From: Paenibacillus baekrokdamisoli | GTDB lineage: Bacteria; Bacillota; Bacilli; Paenibacillales; Paenibacillaceae | Reading direction: 5' to 3' | Length of the DNA stretch: 64,000 nt | NCBI RefSeq assembly: GCF_003945345.1 | Contig: NZ_AP019308.1 | Span: 4,729,501-4,793,500, forward strand | Shown here: in pieces, positions 24,951-33,786 of the stretch | How positions within the stretch are numbered: the first letter of the stretch is position 1 | How the letters are laid out: each line of letters begins with the position of its first letter | The notes under the pieces: model-generated | What the model was told of the DNA's origin: nothing | The model's database searches: none | The model's input: the letters and a program-made list of their open reading frames with translations, nothing else | Translations under genes and position numbers: made by a program

Positions 24951-25780
24951 GTGGATACTTCCTCCATCGCTCTATTCTCTCTATATACCGCATGCACATA
25001 ATTCAAAATCTCATCTGCCGCAAACACACCGGAATGCTTCGTAAACCGGTAATTCATGCTCGCTGGATTACGCTGCTGCTCGTTATACAGCTCCCCGTGG
25101 CGAGGAGCTATCGCATAATCCGCACAGTCAAGCAGACATTTATCCAGAATTGAATCCCCGGAAGCAATCAACGGCTCCCCCACATGCATCTGACGAATAT
25201 GCTGGATTGCATCCCTCTTATTTACAACAGACGGCACCAAGTATATTTTCCTGCCCTGTATGGATACTTCCCAGCCTAATGCTCTAACTTGCTCCGCCTT
25301 CTCCATAACCGCCTCAAGCGGCATCCGATCACGCTGAATGACAAAGGCGTAAAACAGCTCATCACAGAACCGCTCACCAACCACCCATTCCTCATTCATG
25401 ATTGGCTCAAAATATTGTCTTGCTTCCTCCGCAGATACCGCGCTTTGCTGTACCTTCTTCCGGATACTTCGATTCCATACTTCATCGACATTCCCATGGA
25501 CTAGAATGTTACCGCCATTGCTCGTTATCGCATAAGCGGGATGCAGCGCACCCTGGAATAAGTGAATTCGCATGTATTGCTTGATGGTTCTTGTCGTAAC
25601 AGGTACGAATATCATATCATTTGAGAGCGTTCTAAGCAGCGTCAGGGCTTCATTAGAGATATAGGACAACACTTTACCCTCGGCCTGCTCAGCTATAACA
25701 AGACCTGTTGATTCTGCCGGAACGCCCATAGAGCGTATGGAGTAGATTAAGGTCTGGTCCAAATCACTAGCATAAATCAT
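24947..25780 (-). CDS. HAD-superfamily phosphatase of the Ter biosynthetic module
   Basis: A 277-residue HAD hydrolase. Motif I is DLDQTL (residues 6-11; Asp nucleophile and second Asp), motif II the Thr in VPVTTRT (about 60-66), motif III Lys in the region VNKRDAI, and motif IV SGDSILDKCLLDCAD (about 220-234). A large cap domain lies between motifs II and III, as in Cof-type phosphatases. ATGA overlaps on both sides tie it to the StiP and ATP-grasp genes. It probably dephosphorylates the ribosyl intermediate. Confidence 0.88.
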   Translation of the reverse strand: MIYASDLDQTLIYSIRSMGVPAESTGLVIAEQAEGKVLSYISNEALTLLRTLSNDMIFVPVTTRTIKQYMRIHLFQGALHPAYAITSNGGNILVHGNVDEVWNRSIRKKVQQSAVSAEEARQYFEPIMNEEWVVGERFCDELFYAFVIQRDRMPLEAVMEKAEQVRALGWEVSIQGRKIYLVPSVVNKRDAIQHIRQMHVGEPLIASGDSILDKCLLDCADYAIAPRHGELYNEQQRNPASMNYRFTKHSGVFAADEILNYVHAVYRENRAMEEVST

Positions 25781-26928
25781 TCCGTTTCCCCCTTCAGCGG
25801 CTTAATGATCCCACAGCAGGAGTATGTCAGGCCTGGAAATACCTCAACAGGAACATCACGATCCTTGGCCAGCAGCAAAATATGCGTTAGATTCGGATTA
25901 TCTAGACGATCAACGAGTATTTTCCAAGGCACTCTTCGCAGCAGCACCCTTGTAGTTTCACCTACACCCGGCTTCACCAAATTCACATCTGTGATACCAA
26001 AGAAGCTCTGGATGGCTTTAATATCCTGCATACCCTTCCAAGTTGCTGGCAGAGGCTGCTGCAGCATGTTATCCGCAATTTGACGCGCCTCTTCTGTAAC
26101 TGCGAAGTAGCAGGAGGCAATCTGATTGACGAAGAGATTCGATACATCCAGCGGAAGCCATTCCCGGTAGAACTTAGCACCGTGAAAGTCACCCGGGCCA
26201 ATCAAGTCGTCCCGCAGTACCGTTCTGCTCATCAGGCCCGATACGGTTGAGTTCAGACATGCGCTTGGAATTAAGAAATCCTCGCGGGTTCCATAGGTCT
26301 CGCAGCAATAGCCCGGATCAGCCAGTACAGCTAGATCATCATTCAGCCGAATGCCGTATTTAGCTTCAAATTCCTCACAGGCCTCATTAAGAACACCACG
26401 GATTGCACCTTTGCCGGTCCAACCGTCCACGAATTGCAGCGGTGCATCGGCTCCATGCTGCTGAAGCATATAGAGAATGGCATTCTCGTCAATGCCTTTC
26501 CCACGAATGATCGAGATGCTATAATGCGGCACAGACACCTTATAGGTCAGCTCAATATATCGTTTGATTAAGATTCCGATAGGTGTGCCTGCCCGGGCCA
26601 AGGAGACCAACACTACATTAAGGCCTCTTTTACGAACAATCAGCTCTGCTACTACTGCTGCCGCAAGAGCAACTTTACTAGCCGAATATACGAGTGTGTC
26701 ATGAAATAAGCGAATATAATCGTCGGTCGGCTGATATTCTACGGGGAGCATCTCCGAGTAGTGTATGCCTGACTGAATGGCTTCTTCTCTGTCCTCCGTT
26801 GGTCTCTCTAGGGTCACCCCGCTCAGATCCTTCAGCAGGAATTTGACATCTGTCGGTGAATAGCTGCCCATAGGCTCAGGTGGTGCGATCACTTTTCTGC
26901 GGATCCGTTCCAGGACGGCATCATTCAT
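25777..26928 (-). CDS. stiP: StiP family protein (PRTase-like N-domain, PELOTA-like C-domain)
   Basis: A 383-residue protein of the family annotated 'cysteine protease StiP' (PF11202), typically with a C-terminal PELOTA-like RNA-binding domain. Visible marks: YSPTDVKFLLKDL, IHYSEMLPVEYQPTDDYIRLFH, VVLVSLARAGTPIG, SISIIRGKGID, and FVDGWTGKGAI, which resembles a PRPP loop; the C-domain includes NLVKPGVGETTRVLLRRVPW. It ends CCGIIKPLKGETE. The ATG at 26928 forms an ATGA overlap with the PRTase gene. Whether it is a protease or a phosphoribosyltransferase is unproved; the operon suggests nucleotide chemistry. Confidence 0.85.
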   Translation of the reverse strand: MNDAVLERIRRKVIAPPEPMGSYSPTDVKFLLKDLSGVTLERPTEDREEAIQSGIHYSEMLPVEYQPTDDYIRLFHDTLVYSASKVALAAAVVAELIVRKRGLNVVLVSLARAGTPIGILIKRYIELTYKVSVPHYSISIIRGKGIDENAILYMLQQHGADAPLQFVDGWTGKGAIRGVLNEACEEFEAKYGIRLNDDLAVLADPGYCCETYGTREDFLIPSACLNSTVSGLMSRTVLRDDLIGPGDFHGAKFYREWLPLDVSNLFVNQIASCYFAVTEEARQIADNMLQQPLPATWKGMQDIKAIQSFFGITDVNLVKPGVGETTRVLLRRVPWKILVDRLDNPNLTHILLLAKDRDVPVEVFPGLTYSCCGIIKPLKGETE

Positions 26929-28355
26929 ACGTTCTGCACCTTCCAATCATGTAGCTTAGCGGTAAAAAAGATCAAATAAACTTGACGAGCGGCCAGCTTC
27001 TTGGCAATATGAATCATCGATTCTACACGGCCCGGCGGAACATCCCTCTCGAATAAAATAAAGATATCCTCATACTGATCAGGCTCGACATTATATATAA
27101 AATTCCGCGTTCCCGGATCATCGGGAGAGGGATAAGAATAACCCGAATTTATGCCATAATCAGGCTTTTGACTTGGATGGATCGGACTTCTTGTCGTCGA
27201 TTGATAATAAACACCAACATCCATTTCCGCCGCTATCCGCATCGGAACATACATGAATTCTCCGGTCCCCATAACAAGGGATCTTGAGTTGCTGCTGGAG
27301 CGAAGAGATTGCAGCTTCTGCGCAGCCTTTGACACCCCAGCACCAATAGCCTCATTATCTTCTGAGACAATGCCGAACCTGGCCGTAGCCATTAGATACG
27401 GGGACGTATTGATTTGACCATTAGAATCTACGGAGCTTACCTTGATGGACGGGAATAGATCATCGTAATGCTGCACCTTCACGGCCGCATCCTCTCGTCC
27501 TTCTGGCAGGCTTGTATCTGCTGGTTCCAAATCAGCGGCCCCTTCCACCCTCATGCTGCCCTTTAGTAAACAGAGTGGTTTGATTGTTACACCAAGCTCC
27601 GCTTCTAATTCGGCATAGGCTTCCTCGTCCTGCTTCGTGCGCCAGTCTAGTAAAGAAGCCACAACATACAGCTTGCGCGGAAACTTAGCCTGCATATCGC
27701 GAATAATGTTAAGCGCGGTCTTGCCCGTCGTCATTTCATCATCGACCAGCACGACCGTCTCTGAGCCTGTGAGTACTTCTGGCTTAGAAGCGTAGCAGCG
27801 ATGAGAGACTGCGTGGGAATGCTCCTCGTCGAAGTTTATCAACGATTGTAAGTCTGGAATATCTTCTCTTGTCGTATGAATGTAGGACGACTTATCGGCG
27901 AATAATTGATACATGCTATGTCCAAGTGCAGTAGCCGTCTCGGCAAAGCCGATAAATTGAAGTGAGTATGGCAGAGACAACTGAGCGTTCAAGATCTGCT
28001 TATACGCTTCCTCCGCTAGGTCAGGATTACGCAAGCCTTGAATCGTTTGCTGCAGAAGCTCTTCAATTCTTTCCTGCTCTTCATGTTCCACCATCTCGCG
28101 GTAAAGTAAAAGCGCCAGTGAGGCTCCACTTAGTAATGAGGTATACGGATGAACAGGAATATGCTTCCCGAGTACTTTACTTACGAAGAGAAACGATCGT
28201 TTCTTATTAATCCGCGCAGCCATTGAGAATAGCGTATCGAGGGGCAAATCAAAAGGATTGTAGGTTGTCGTAACCGTAACTTGAAGACTATCCAGAATAG
28301 GATACGTATGTGTGCGCGTGCTCGGGTAACAATCCGATAAAGTGCTGATGTTCAT
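26925..28355 (-). CDS. phosphoribosyltransferase with TRSP domain (Ter module)
   Basis: A 476-residue protein. The PRPP-binding motif VLVDDEMTTGKT is at residues 202-213, preceded by GFAETATALGHSMY (PRTase_2-type). The C-terminal part carries LVMGTGEFMYVPMRIA, VYYQSTTRSPIHP and DIFILFERDVPPGR, matching the TRSP domain found after such PRTases (PF15609/PF12500-type). Start: ATG at 28355, which has GGGG about 5 nt upstream; it lies within the end of the lyase gene (68-nt overlap). It would form or break an N-glycosidic bond using PRPP. Confidence 0.88.
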   Translation of the reverse strand: MNISTLSDCYPSTRTHTYPILDSLQVTVTTTYNPFDLPLDTLFSMAARINKKRSFLFVSKVLGKHIPVHPYTSLLSGASLALLLYREMVEHEEQERIEELLQQTIQGLRNPDLAEEAYKQILNAQLSLPYSLQFIGFAETATALGHSMYQLFADKSSYIHTTREDIPDLQSLINFDEEHSHAVSHRCYASKPEVLTGSETVVLVDDEMTTGKTALNIIRDMQAKFPRKLYVVASLLDWRTKQDEEAYAELEAELGVTIKPLCLLKGSMRVEGAADLEPADTSLPEGREDAAVKVQHYDDLFPSIKVSSVDSNGQINTSPYLMATARFGIVSEDNEAIGAGVSKAAQKLQSLRSSSNSRSLVMGTGEFMYVPMRIAAEMDVGVYYQSTTRSPIHPSQKPDYGINSGYSYPSPDDPGTRNFIYNVEPDQYEDIFILFERDVPPGRVESMIHIAKKLAARQVYLIFFTAKLHDWKVQNV

Positions 28356-29505
28356 GTAACACCCCATAAATTTTCGATCTAAAAAGGATCCGATTGGCCC
28401 AATTCAAATGCGGTTTTATTTCATTCATTTTGTTTGCATACTCACTCTTCATCACACCACGAAAGCCGTCATTGTTGACGATAATGCTCATGGCATCGAC
28501 ATATTCCTCATGCGTTACGGCATATAAAGCCTGAACAGGCTTAATATGAGTTGGATGAATAATCGTTTTCCCAATAATTCCGTTCTCCTTATCTAGGATC
28601 ACTTCTCTTATTAACCCATCCAACGTATTCGTTATATACTTCGTTCTTAGATCACGCCCAGTCTTCCCCAGCGCCTCCTCAAACGGTGTTAATCGTAGTT
28701 GTGGTTTAAGCACTCTCTCCCGGTTGGAGAAATATTCCCATACAGGTCCAGAAATCACATACCCGGAATCGAAGCGCCCAAATATATTAATGATATCTGC
28801 CAAACAGTCGCGGATCGGTGCAATATCATAGATCGTGCTGTCTGGGCTGCGGCGCAATCCAAACAAGCTGGAGAAATCTGTTGCCCCGATTCTAACATTC
28901 AAAACGTACTCGCGATACGTTTCTAATATTTTCTTAATACTCATGAGTGACTGTACACGGCTTTCTCGATAAATAACAGAAGCACTCTCTAGAATGGGAA
29001 GTCCGTACAAAACGGAAGCAGAAGCTGCTTTATGTTTGTTATACAAGGCTATTTCGTGAAAATAAGCCCAACCGTTCTCCTCTGTAAATTTGGGGAGCAC
29101 GAATCCAGTAACGAAGGATCTTGTTTCTTCCATTTGCGAGATCATCCGCTTAAGCTGCTCCACGGAGCGCACACGAATAAAGAGCAGTGGGATATGATCA
29201 AGGGCAAGTTCCCCTGTATGGACAAAATATTCAATCCGATCCAGCTGCTGGATCAGCGTTTCTTCTGCCAGTTCGATCTGAAGATCGCCAACCGCGTCTT
29301 CCAAATCAATAACAATGGAGACTAAGCCTTCATGCTTGCGCGTTCGAATATCTTCAGCAATCGTCTCTCTGGTAGCAGGCATGTATAAAGCCGCTCCGAT
29401 TGCATGTGCAAGCATATCTTTCTCAGTGTGGTTGTCAAAATCGATAGGAGGAGAAAAAAATAATTGTTCTTTTTCTTCATGGGTTAAATAATTAAATTGC
29501 TTCAA
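28288..29505 (-). CDS. HpcH/HpaI-like C-C bond lyase of TIM-barrel fold (Ter module)
   Basis: A 405-residue protein related to citrate lyase beta and HpcH aldolases: ALYMPATRE (phosphate/acyl binding), IVIDLEDAVGD (residues 64-74; metal-binding acidic residues), LFIRVRS, GFVLPKF, PILESASV, LNVRIGATDFSSLFGLRR and the late IIHPTHIKPVQ. It matches the C-C_Bond_Lyase group (PF15617) of Ter operons. The TTG start has AGGAGG about 10 nt upstream. It is the first gene of the biosynthetic module, separated from terC by a structured 170-nt gap. Confidence 0.88.
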   Translation of the reverse strand: MKQFNYLTHEEKEQLFFSPPIDFDNHTEKDMLAHAIGAALYMPATRETIAEDIRTRKHEGLVSIVIDLEDAVGDLQIELAEETLIQQLDRIEYFVHTGELALDHIPLLFIRVRSVEQLKRMISQMEETRSFVTGFVLPKFTEENGWAYFHEIALYNKHKAASASVLYGLPILESASVIYRESRVQSLMSIKKILETYREYVLNVRIGATDFSSLFGLRRSPDSTIYDIAPIRDCLADIINIFGRFDSGYVISGPVWEYFSNRERVLKPQLRLTPFEEALGKTGRDLRTKYITNTLDGLIREVILDKENGIIGKTIIHPTHIKPVQALYAVTHEEYVDAMSIIVNNDGFRGVMKSEYANKMNEIKPHLNWANRILFRSKIYGVLHEHQHFIGLLPEHAHTYVSYSG

Positions 29506-29580
29506 AACTTTCTCCTCCTTATTCCCCTATACATCTCTCTATTTCTATTTACATCTTATTAATAAACACTTTGAGAGAGA

Positions 29581-29654
29581 AGAAATCCCTCCTCGGCAAA
29601 CTTTCGAAAAAAAGAACTTATTCGAAGGTTCTGCTCTAAAATGGAGGGATTTCT
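29581..29654 (-). promoter_or_regulatory. large stem-loop between terC and the Ter biosynthetic genes
   Basis: Perfect 12-bp arms (AGAAATCCCTCC and GGAGGGATTTCT) enclose about 50 nt that contains a second pair of TTCGAA arms and a seven-T run. It is placed to act as a partial terminator or attenuator reducing readthrough from the ter genes into the biosynthetic module. It does not show the yybP-ykoY riboswitch core. Confidence 0.6.
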
Positions 29655-29674
29655 CTTTGTCTTACCCTGATAGT

Positions 29675-30415
29675 CTAAGCCTCTTTGTTCGCTCGGTTCT
29701 TCTTGCGAATGGAACTGAGTACAATCGTTCCGACAAAGACGACAATCAAGATGATGAAGAAAATAATATTCGATAAATGGTAGCCGAATGCTCCTGCGAG
29801 CATTTTTCCGGCGATAAGAGCAATGAGCAGGAAAGCTGTTTTTTCAAGCTCTGGTACCTTCTCAATCAGCTTGAGGAAGACCTGTGCCACACCACGCATC
29901 ATTAGAACGCCGAGTATACCGCCTAAGAACAGTACCCATACTTCGTTGCTCAAACCAAAAGCAGCAACAACACTATCAATACTGAAGGCAATATCCATCA
30001 ATTCCACCATAAGAACCGTTTTCCAGAAGGAAGCGCCCTTGTTCTTTACCTCATCCTCTTCGCCGCCCTTGAACAGCCCACCGTAAGCAATATAGAACAA
30101 GTAAAGGGCACCAAGAACCTTAACTAACGTAAACCCAACGAGGAAGGTTCCGAGGCCAATGGCGATGAAGCGGAAGACATACGCACCTAAGAGACCATAA
30201 AACAATGCTTTTTTCTGCTGTTCCTTCGGTAAATGTCTAACCATGACTGCAAGAACAAGTGCATTATCCGCGGATAAAAGACCTTCAAGTAGAACCAAGC
30301 TACCAATAATACCCCAGCTTACAGGGTCCTGCAGCGTGGCCACGATCTCACTCCATGAGAAGAAGTGACCGTAGTTCTCCACGATGCTTGAAAAAAAATC
30401 GCTAAACCAACCCAT
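29675..30415 (-). CDS. terC: TerC family integral membrane protein
   Basis: A 246-residue protein with about seven membrane helices. The TerC signature acidic motifs lie in helices: LLEGLLSADNALVLAVMV (residues 42-59) and ELMDIAFSIDSVVAAFGL (about 138-155). TerC/YceF/YkoY proteins act in metal (notably manganese) export or metalation at the membrane. The ATG has GGAGGC upstream. It follows the TerD-TerA gene by 24 nt on the same strand, within the Ter operon. Confidence 0.93.
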   Translation of the reverse strand: MGWFSDFFSSIVENYGHFFSWSEIVATLQDPVSWGIIGSLVLLEGLLSADNALVLAVMVRHLPKEQQKKALFYGLLGAYVFRFIAIGLGTFLVGFTLVKVLGALYLFYIAYGGLFKGGEEDEVKNKGASFWKTVLMVELMDIAFSIDSVVAAFGLSNEVWVLFLGGILGVLMMRGVAQVFLKLIEKVPELEKTAFLLIALIAGKMLAGAFGYHLSNIIFFIILIVVFVGTIVLSSIRKKNRANKEA

Positions 30416-30439
30416 TGAACAATGCCTCCACGACTACGT

Positions 30440-31708
30440 CTATTTACTTCCAGCTACCCAGCGCATACCAAAACCGTAAGCTTGATCGATTTCTTTATGT
30501 CCGCTGTAGAACTGCACAAGTCTTTCTACACTGAACGTTTCATTGTTTACGTTACGAATCATCGCAATCGCACACATCCGTTTACGATTGTCATGTTCAT
30601 TCATATCTACGACAATATCCGGTCCACCAGCTTGCTTGAGGGTAACAATACCATCTGCCTCTGCCCAGTTTGTAACCCCTTCATAGATAAACGTAAACAC
30701 CAGAATACGTTCGATCTCCGCCACTTTACTGCCGTTAATGCGAAGATTCTCTCCACTCTTGACGGAACCCGTGCGATCATCGCCATCCAATGAAATGTAA
30801 GGAGCACGCGTCAATGAACCGAATGATTCACCAAGCGCTTGTATAACACCCTTTTGTCCATCCTTAAGCTCGTACAAACAGGCAAGATCTAAGTCAACTG
30901 TCTTCGAGCCACGACTAAAGAATCCGCCTGGCTTGGACTGCTTCTGATTCCAATTCAGGTTAATGAGAATCTCACCGAGCCCACCGGCTGATTTCTTCAG
31001 ATTAATGCTGTCACCCTTTTTCTTAAGCTCAATCTTGGTTAGATTCAGATTAATCGGAGCAGCAGCAGGAGCTGGTGGAGGGGTAGGCGCAGGTATAGGA
31101 GTAGGCTGCGGCCTTGGTGGTGCTTCTGTCGTCGCCGCTACCTCGGATTGAACAGGCTCATTACTCACTTCTATGCCAAAATTACCGCACAGCGCTTGAA
31201 GACCGCCTGCAAACCCCGCTCCAACGGCGTTGAACTTCCATTCGCCATTGTATTTATATAACTCTCCTACAACGATTGCCGTTTCCACGGAGAAGCTGTT
31301 TCCAAGATCATACCGGAGTATTTCCTGGCCGGTCGCATCATTTATGAAGCGGATGAAAGCATTCTGGACTTGTCCAAAGCTTTGCTTGCGTGTCTCGCTG
31401 TCATAGATCGTTAACGAAAACGCGATTTTCTCGATATGATTAGGGATTCTCGGTAAGGATAGCTTAAATTGCTTCTTATCCGTTCCTGTTTCGATGCCTT
31501 TGTATTCGATAAAAGGGGTTAAGGGATTGTTATAAAAAATGAGGTCTTCGTCTTTTGCTACTTTTCCATTAGTACCCAAAAGAAAAGCGGATGTATCTAC
31601 TTCAACAGCTGCAGGAGATTCCCAGCCGATTCCGACTGTGAGCCCCATGATTCCCGGATTAACTTTCGTCAAATCCGCCTTTTGTCCTTTAATAACCACA
31701 TTGCCCAT
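30440..31708 (-). CDS. TerD-TerA double-domain protein with proline-rich linker
   Basis: A 422-residue protein. The N-terminal TerD domain (1 to about 190; VIKGQKADLTKVNPGIMGLTVGIGW) lacks the usual GDNRTGEGDGDDE calcium loop, having IETGTDKKQ instead. A linker rich in Pro/Ala/Thr (about 200-222) follows. The second domain (about 225-422) is TerA-like: DLDLACLYELKDGQKGVIQALG keeps the acidic ligands and SLDGDDRTG is present. AAAGGG lies about 11 nt before the ATG. The first domain probably serves as a structural, non-calcium-binding partner. Confidence 0.88.
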   Translation of the reverse strand: MGNVVIKGQKADLTKVNPGIMGLTVGIGWESPAAVEVDTSAFLLGTNGKVAKDEDLIFYNNPLTPFIEYKGIETGTDKKQFKLSLPRIPNHIEKIAFSLTIYDSETRKQSFGQVQNAFIRFINDATGQEILRYDLGNSFSVETAIVVGELYKYNGEWKFNAVGAGFAGGLQALCGNFGIEVSNEPVQSEVAATTEAPPRPQPTPIPAPTPPPAPAAAPINLNLTKIELKKKGDSINLKKSAGGLGEILINLNWNQKQSKPGGFFSRGSKTVDLDLACLYELKDGQKGVIQALGESFGSLTRAPYISLDGDDRTGSVKSGENLRINGSKVAEIERILVFTFIYEGVTNWAEADGIVTLKQAGGPDIVVDMNEHDNRKRMCAIAMIRNVNNETFSVERLVQFYSGHKEIDQAYGFGMRWVAGSK

Positions 31709-31787
31709 TATTATGTGTCACCCTTTACGCTCCATATTTTTGTAACGCACGTCTTGATTCAGCGCGCGCTACAAATGGGAAGAAGCA

Positions 31788-32369
31788 TTATTGTGCATCA
31801 AGGCCATAGTTTTTGCAGAGTGCGCCAAGTCCGCCAGCGAAACCACTGCCGATCGCTTGGAACTTCCAATCTGCGCCATTACGGTAAAATTCACAGAAAA
31901 CAACTGCTGTTTCAGTGGAGAATTCTTCACCTAGATCGAAGCGCAGTACTTCACGATCAGTCGCACTATCGACTACACGTACAAAAGCGTTGGATACTTG
32001 TCCAAAGTTCTGACCGCGAGCTTCGTAATCATAGATCGTAACTGTGATCCCAATACGGTGAATATTAGCAGGGATTTTGCTGAAATCTACGATGATTTGC
32101 TCATCATCGCCGTCGCCTTCGCCTGTACGATTATCTCCCGTATGAACGACAGAGCCAGCTCCACCATTTTGATTATTATAAAAAACAAAGTCGTCCGCAC
32201 TTTTAGCTTTGCCGTCTTCACTAAGAAGAAATGCAGAAGCATCCAAGTCGAAATCACTGCCGCCATTATATTTATTCGTATCCCAGCCAAGACCGACTGT
32301 TACTTTTGTTAAACCTGGGTTTGTTTTCGTTAGATCGATCCGTTGTCCCTTAGACAAGCTAATAGTCAT
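31788..32369 (-). CDS. terD: TerD family protein (paralog 1)
   Basis: A 193-residue single-domain TerD protein: SLSKGQRIDLTKTNPGLTKVTVGLGW, DFDLDASAFLL (about 39-49) and the calcium loop GDNRTGEGDGDDEQI (about 77-91), ending GFAGGLGALCKNYGLDA. All acidic calcium ligands expected for TerD are present. GAGAAGG precedes the ATG. It is one of three tandem single-domain TerD genes between terB and the TerD-TerA gene. TerD proteins are cytosolic stress proteins proposed to associate with TerB and TerC at the membrane. Confidence 0.93.
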   Translation of the reverse strand: MTISLSKGQRIDLTKTNPGLTKVTVGLGWDTNKYNGGSDFDLDASAFLLSEDGKAKSADDFVFYNNQNGGAGSVVHTGDNRTGEGDGDDEQIIVDFSKIPANIHRIGITVTIYDYEARGQNFGQVSNAFVRVVDSATDREVLRFDLGEEFSTETAVVFCEFYRNGADWKFQAIGSGFAGGLGALCKNYGLDAQ

Positions 32370-32416
32370 AAGAATACCTTCTCTCTAATGAATTTTATAG
32401 GAAGTATGGAGTAAGG

Positions 32417-32444
32417 ATAAGGCCACCATGAATGGCGGCCTTAT
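32417..32444. promoter_or_regulatory. intercistronic hairpin between terD paralogs
   Basis: ATAAGGCCaCC/GGcGGCCTTAT, an 11-bp stem with one mismatch and a 6-nt loop. No T run follows on the minus strand, so an mRNA processing or stability role is more likely than termination. Confidence 0.5.
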
Positions 32445-32461
32445 TCTATAATAATCGACTG

Positions 32462-33037
32462 TTAATTAACGCCGTAATCGCGGCACAATCCAGCAAGACC
32501 GTCTTTATAGCCGCTTCCGATGGCATTGAACTTCCATTCTCCGGCATTGCGATACAGTTCACCAACGACAACGCCTGTTTCTACGGAGAAATCTTCACCA
32601 AGATCGAAACGAATGATTTCTTCGTTGTTAACGTCGTTCACGATACGTGCATAAGCACGGGAAACTTGTCCGAAGTTTTGGCTGCGCTCTGTTGCTTCAT
32701 AGATCGTAATCGTGAATGCGATTTTCTCAATGTTAGCAGGTACGGCAGACAGTTCGATTTTAACTTGCTCATCGTCTCCATCGCCTTCGCCTGTACGGTT
32801 ATCGCCTGTATGAACAACGGAACCATTCTCGTTCTGAGGATTGTTGAAGAATACGAAGTTTTTCTCGCCTTCTACTTTACCTTCTGCATTGGTTAAGAAC
32901 AGAGACACGTCAAGGTCAAAGTCTTTACCGCCATCGTATTTATTCGTATCCCAGCCCAAACCGACCGTGATTTTGGACAAGCCTGGATTTGTTTTTGTTA
33001 AGTCAACCTTTTGACCTTTAGATAAATTAATAGCCAT
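32462..33037 (-). CDS. terD: TerD family protein (paralog 2)
   Basis: A 191-residue TerD protein with all calcium ligands: INLSKGQKVDLTKTNPGLSKITVGLGW, DFDLDVSLFLT and GDNRTGEGDGDDEQVKI, ending GYKDGLAGLCRDYGVN. The ATG ending at 33037 follows GGAGG; the upstream codons in the open frame lack support. It differs from paralog 1 mainly in surface loops, consistent with an old duplication. It is co-directional in the Ter operon. Confidence 0.93.
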   Translation of the reverse strand: MAINLSKGQKVDLTKTNPGLSKITVGLGWDTNKYDGGKDFDLDVSLFLTNAEGKVEGEKNFVFFNNPQNENGSVVHTGDNRTGEGDGDDEQVKIELSAVPANIEKIAFTITIYEATERSQNFGQVSRAYARIVNDVNNEEIIRFDLGEDFSVETGVVVGELYRNAGEWKFNAIGSGYKDGLAGLCRDYGVN

Positions 33038-33081
33038 TATAGAAATCCTCCGTTTCATAATTAAAAGTTGAAAAAGTTGAC

Positions 33082-33678
33082 TTACTTATACTGTTCAGCT
33101 AATTGGTTAATATGCGCGGCTTGCGTACCCTCACCAATTGCAGCAAATTTCCATTCTCCGCCATGACGATATAGTTCACCGCAGATTAATGCTGTTTTGC
33201 CAGCATAATTATCTGACAAATTGAATTTAATCAATTCATTACTGTTCGATCCATTTAGAACGCGAATGTATGCAGATTGAATCATCCCAAAATCTTGCTT
33301 ACGGTTGATACAGTCATAAATATTCACAACTACGAGGATTTTGCTGACATCCTGAGGAACTTTGACCAAATCGATCTCGATTTGCTCGTCGTCACCTTCG
33401 CCTTCACCCGTAACGTTATCTCCAGAATGAACGACCGCATTGTAAAGGCTTGTCTTATTGTGGAAGCAAACGAGATTCTTAACATCCGTCAATTTACCGT
33501 TCTCATTAAGTAAAAGCGCAGAAGCATCACAGTCGATATTCGCCTGTTTCTTGCCTCCGAAGAACCCGCGAGATTGCTTAACCGGATCCCATCCTAAACC
33601 TACAATAACTTTCGTAAGCCCTGCATTGCCTTTGGTTAAGTCGATTTTTTGACCCTTAACCAGATTTATTGTGGACAT
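33082..33678 (-). CDS. TerD family protein (paralog 3, with loop insertion)
   Basis: A 198-residue TerD protein (INLVKGQKIDLTKGNAGLTKVIVGLGW). It has a basic insertion SRGFFGGKKQ just before the first ligand strand, which reads NIDCDASALLL, with Cys in place of the usual Leu. The second loop GDNVTGEGEGDDEQIEI is intact. The ATG at 33678 has GAGGAGG 7 nt upstream. It is the TerD gene nearest terB. The insertion is shared in position with the SRGSKT stretch of the TerA-like domain, suggesting a common subtype. Confidence 0.9.
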   Translation of the reverse strand: MSTINLVKGQKIDLTKGNAGLTKVIVGLGWDPVKQSRGFFGGKKQANIDCDASALLLNENGKLTDVKNLVCFHNKTSLYNAVVHSGDNVTGEGEGDDEQIEIDLVKVPQDVSKILVVVNIYDCINRKQDFGMIQSAYIRVLNGSNSNELIKFNLSDNYAGKTALICGELYRHGGEWKFAAIGEGTQAAHINQLAEQYK

Positions 33679-33786
33679 TGCTTCGTCACCTCCTCTCAAG
33701 CTACAAGCTTTTACAAAATATACGGGATGGGATTCAAAATGTTTCAAAATATTTTTTAAACGTTGTTAGCCCATTCTGTAGGGGGA

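Noticed and set aside
29506..29674. yybP-ykoY manganese riboswitch near terC
   Set aside because: The gap is downstream of terC and lacks the conserved core; it lies before the lyase gene, which is not a known target.
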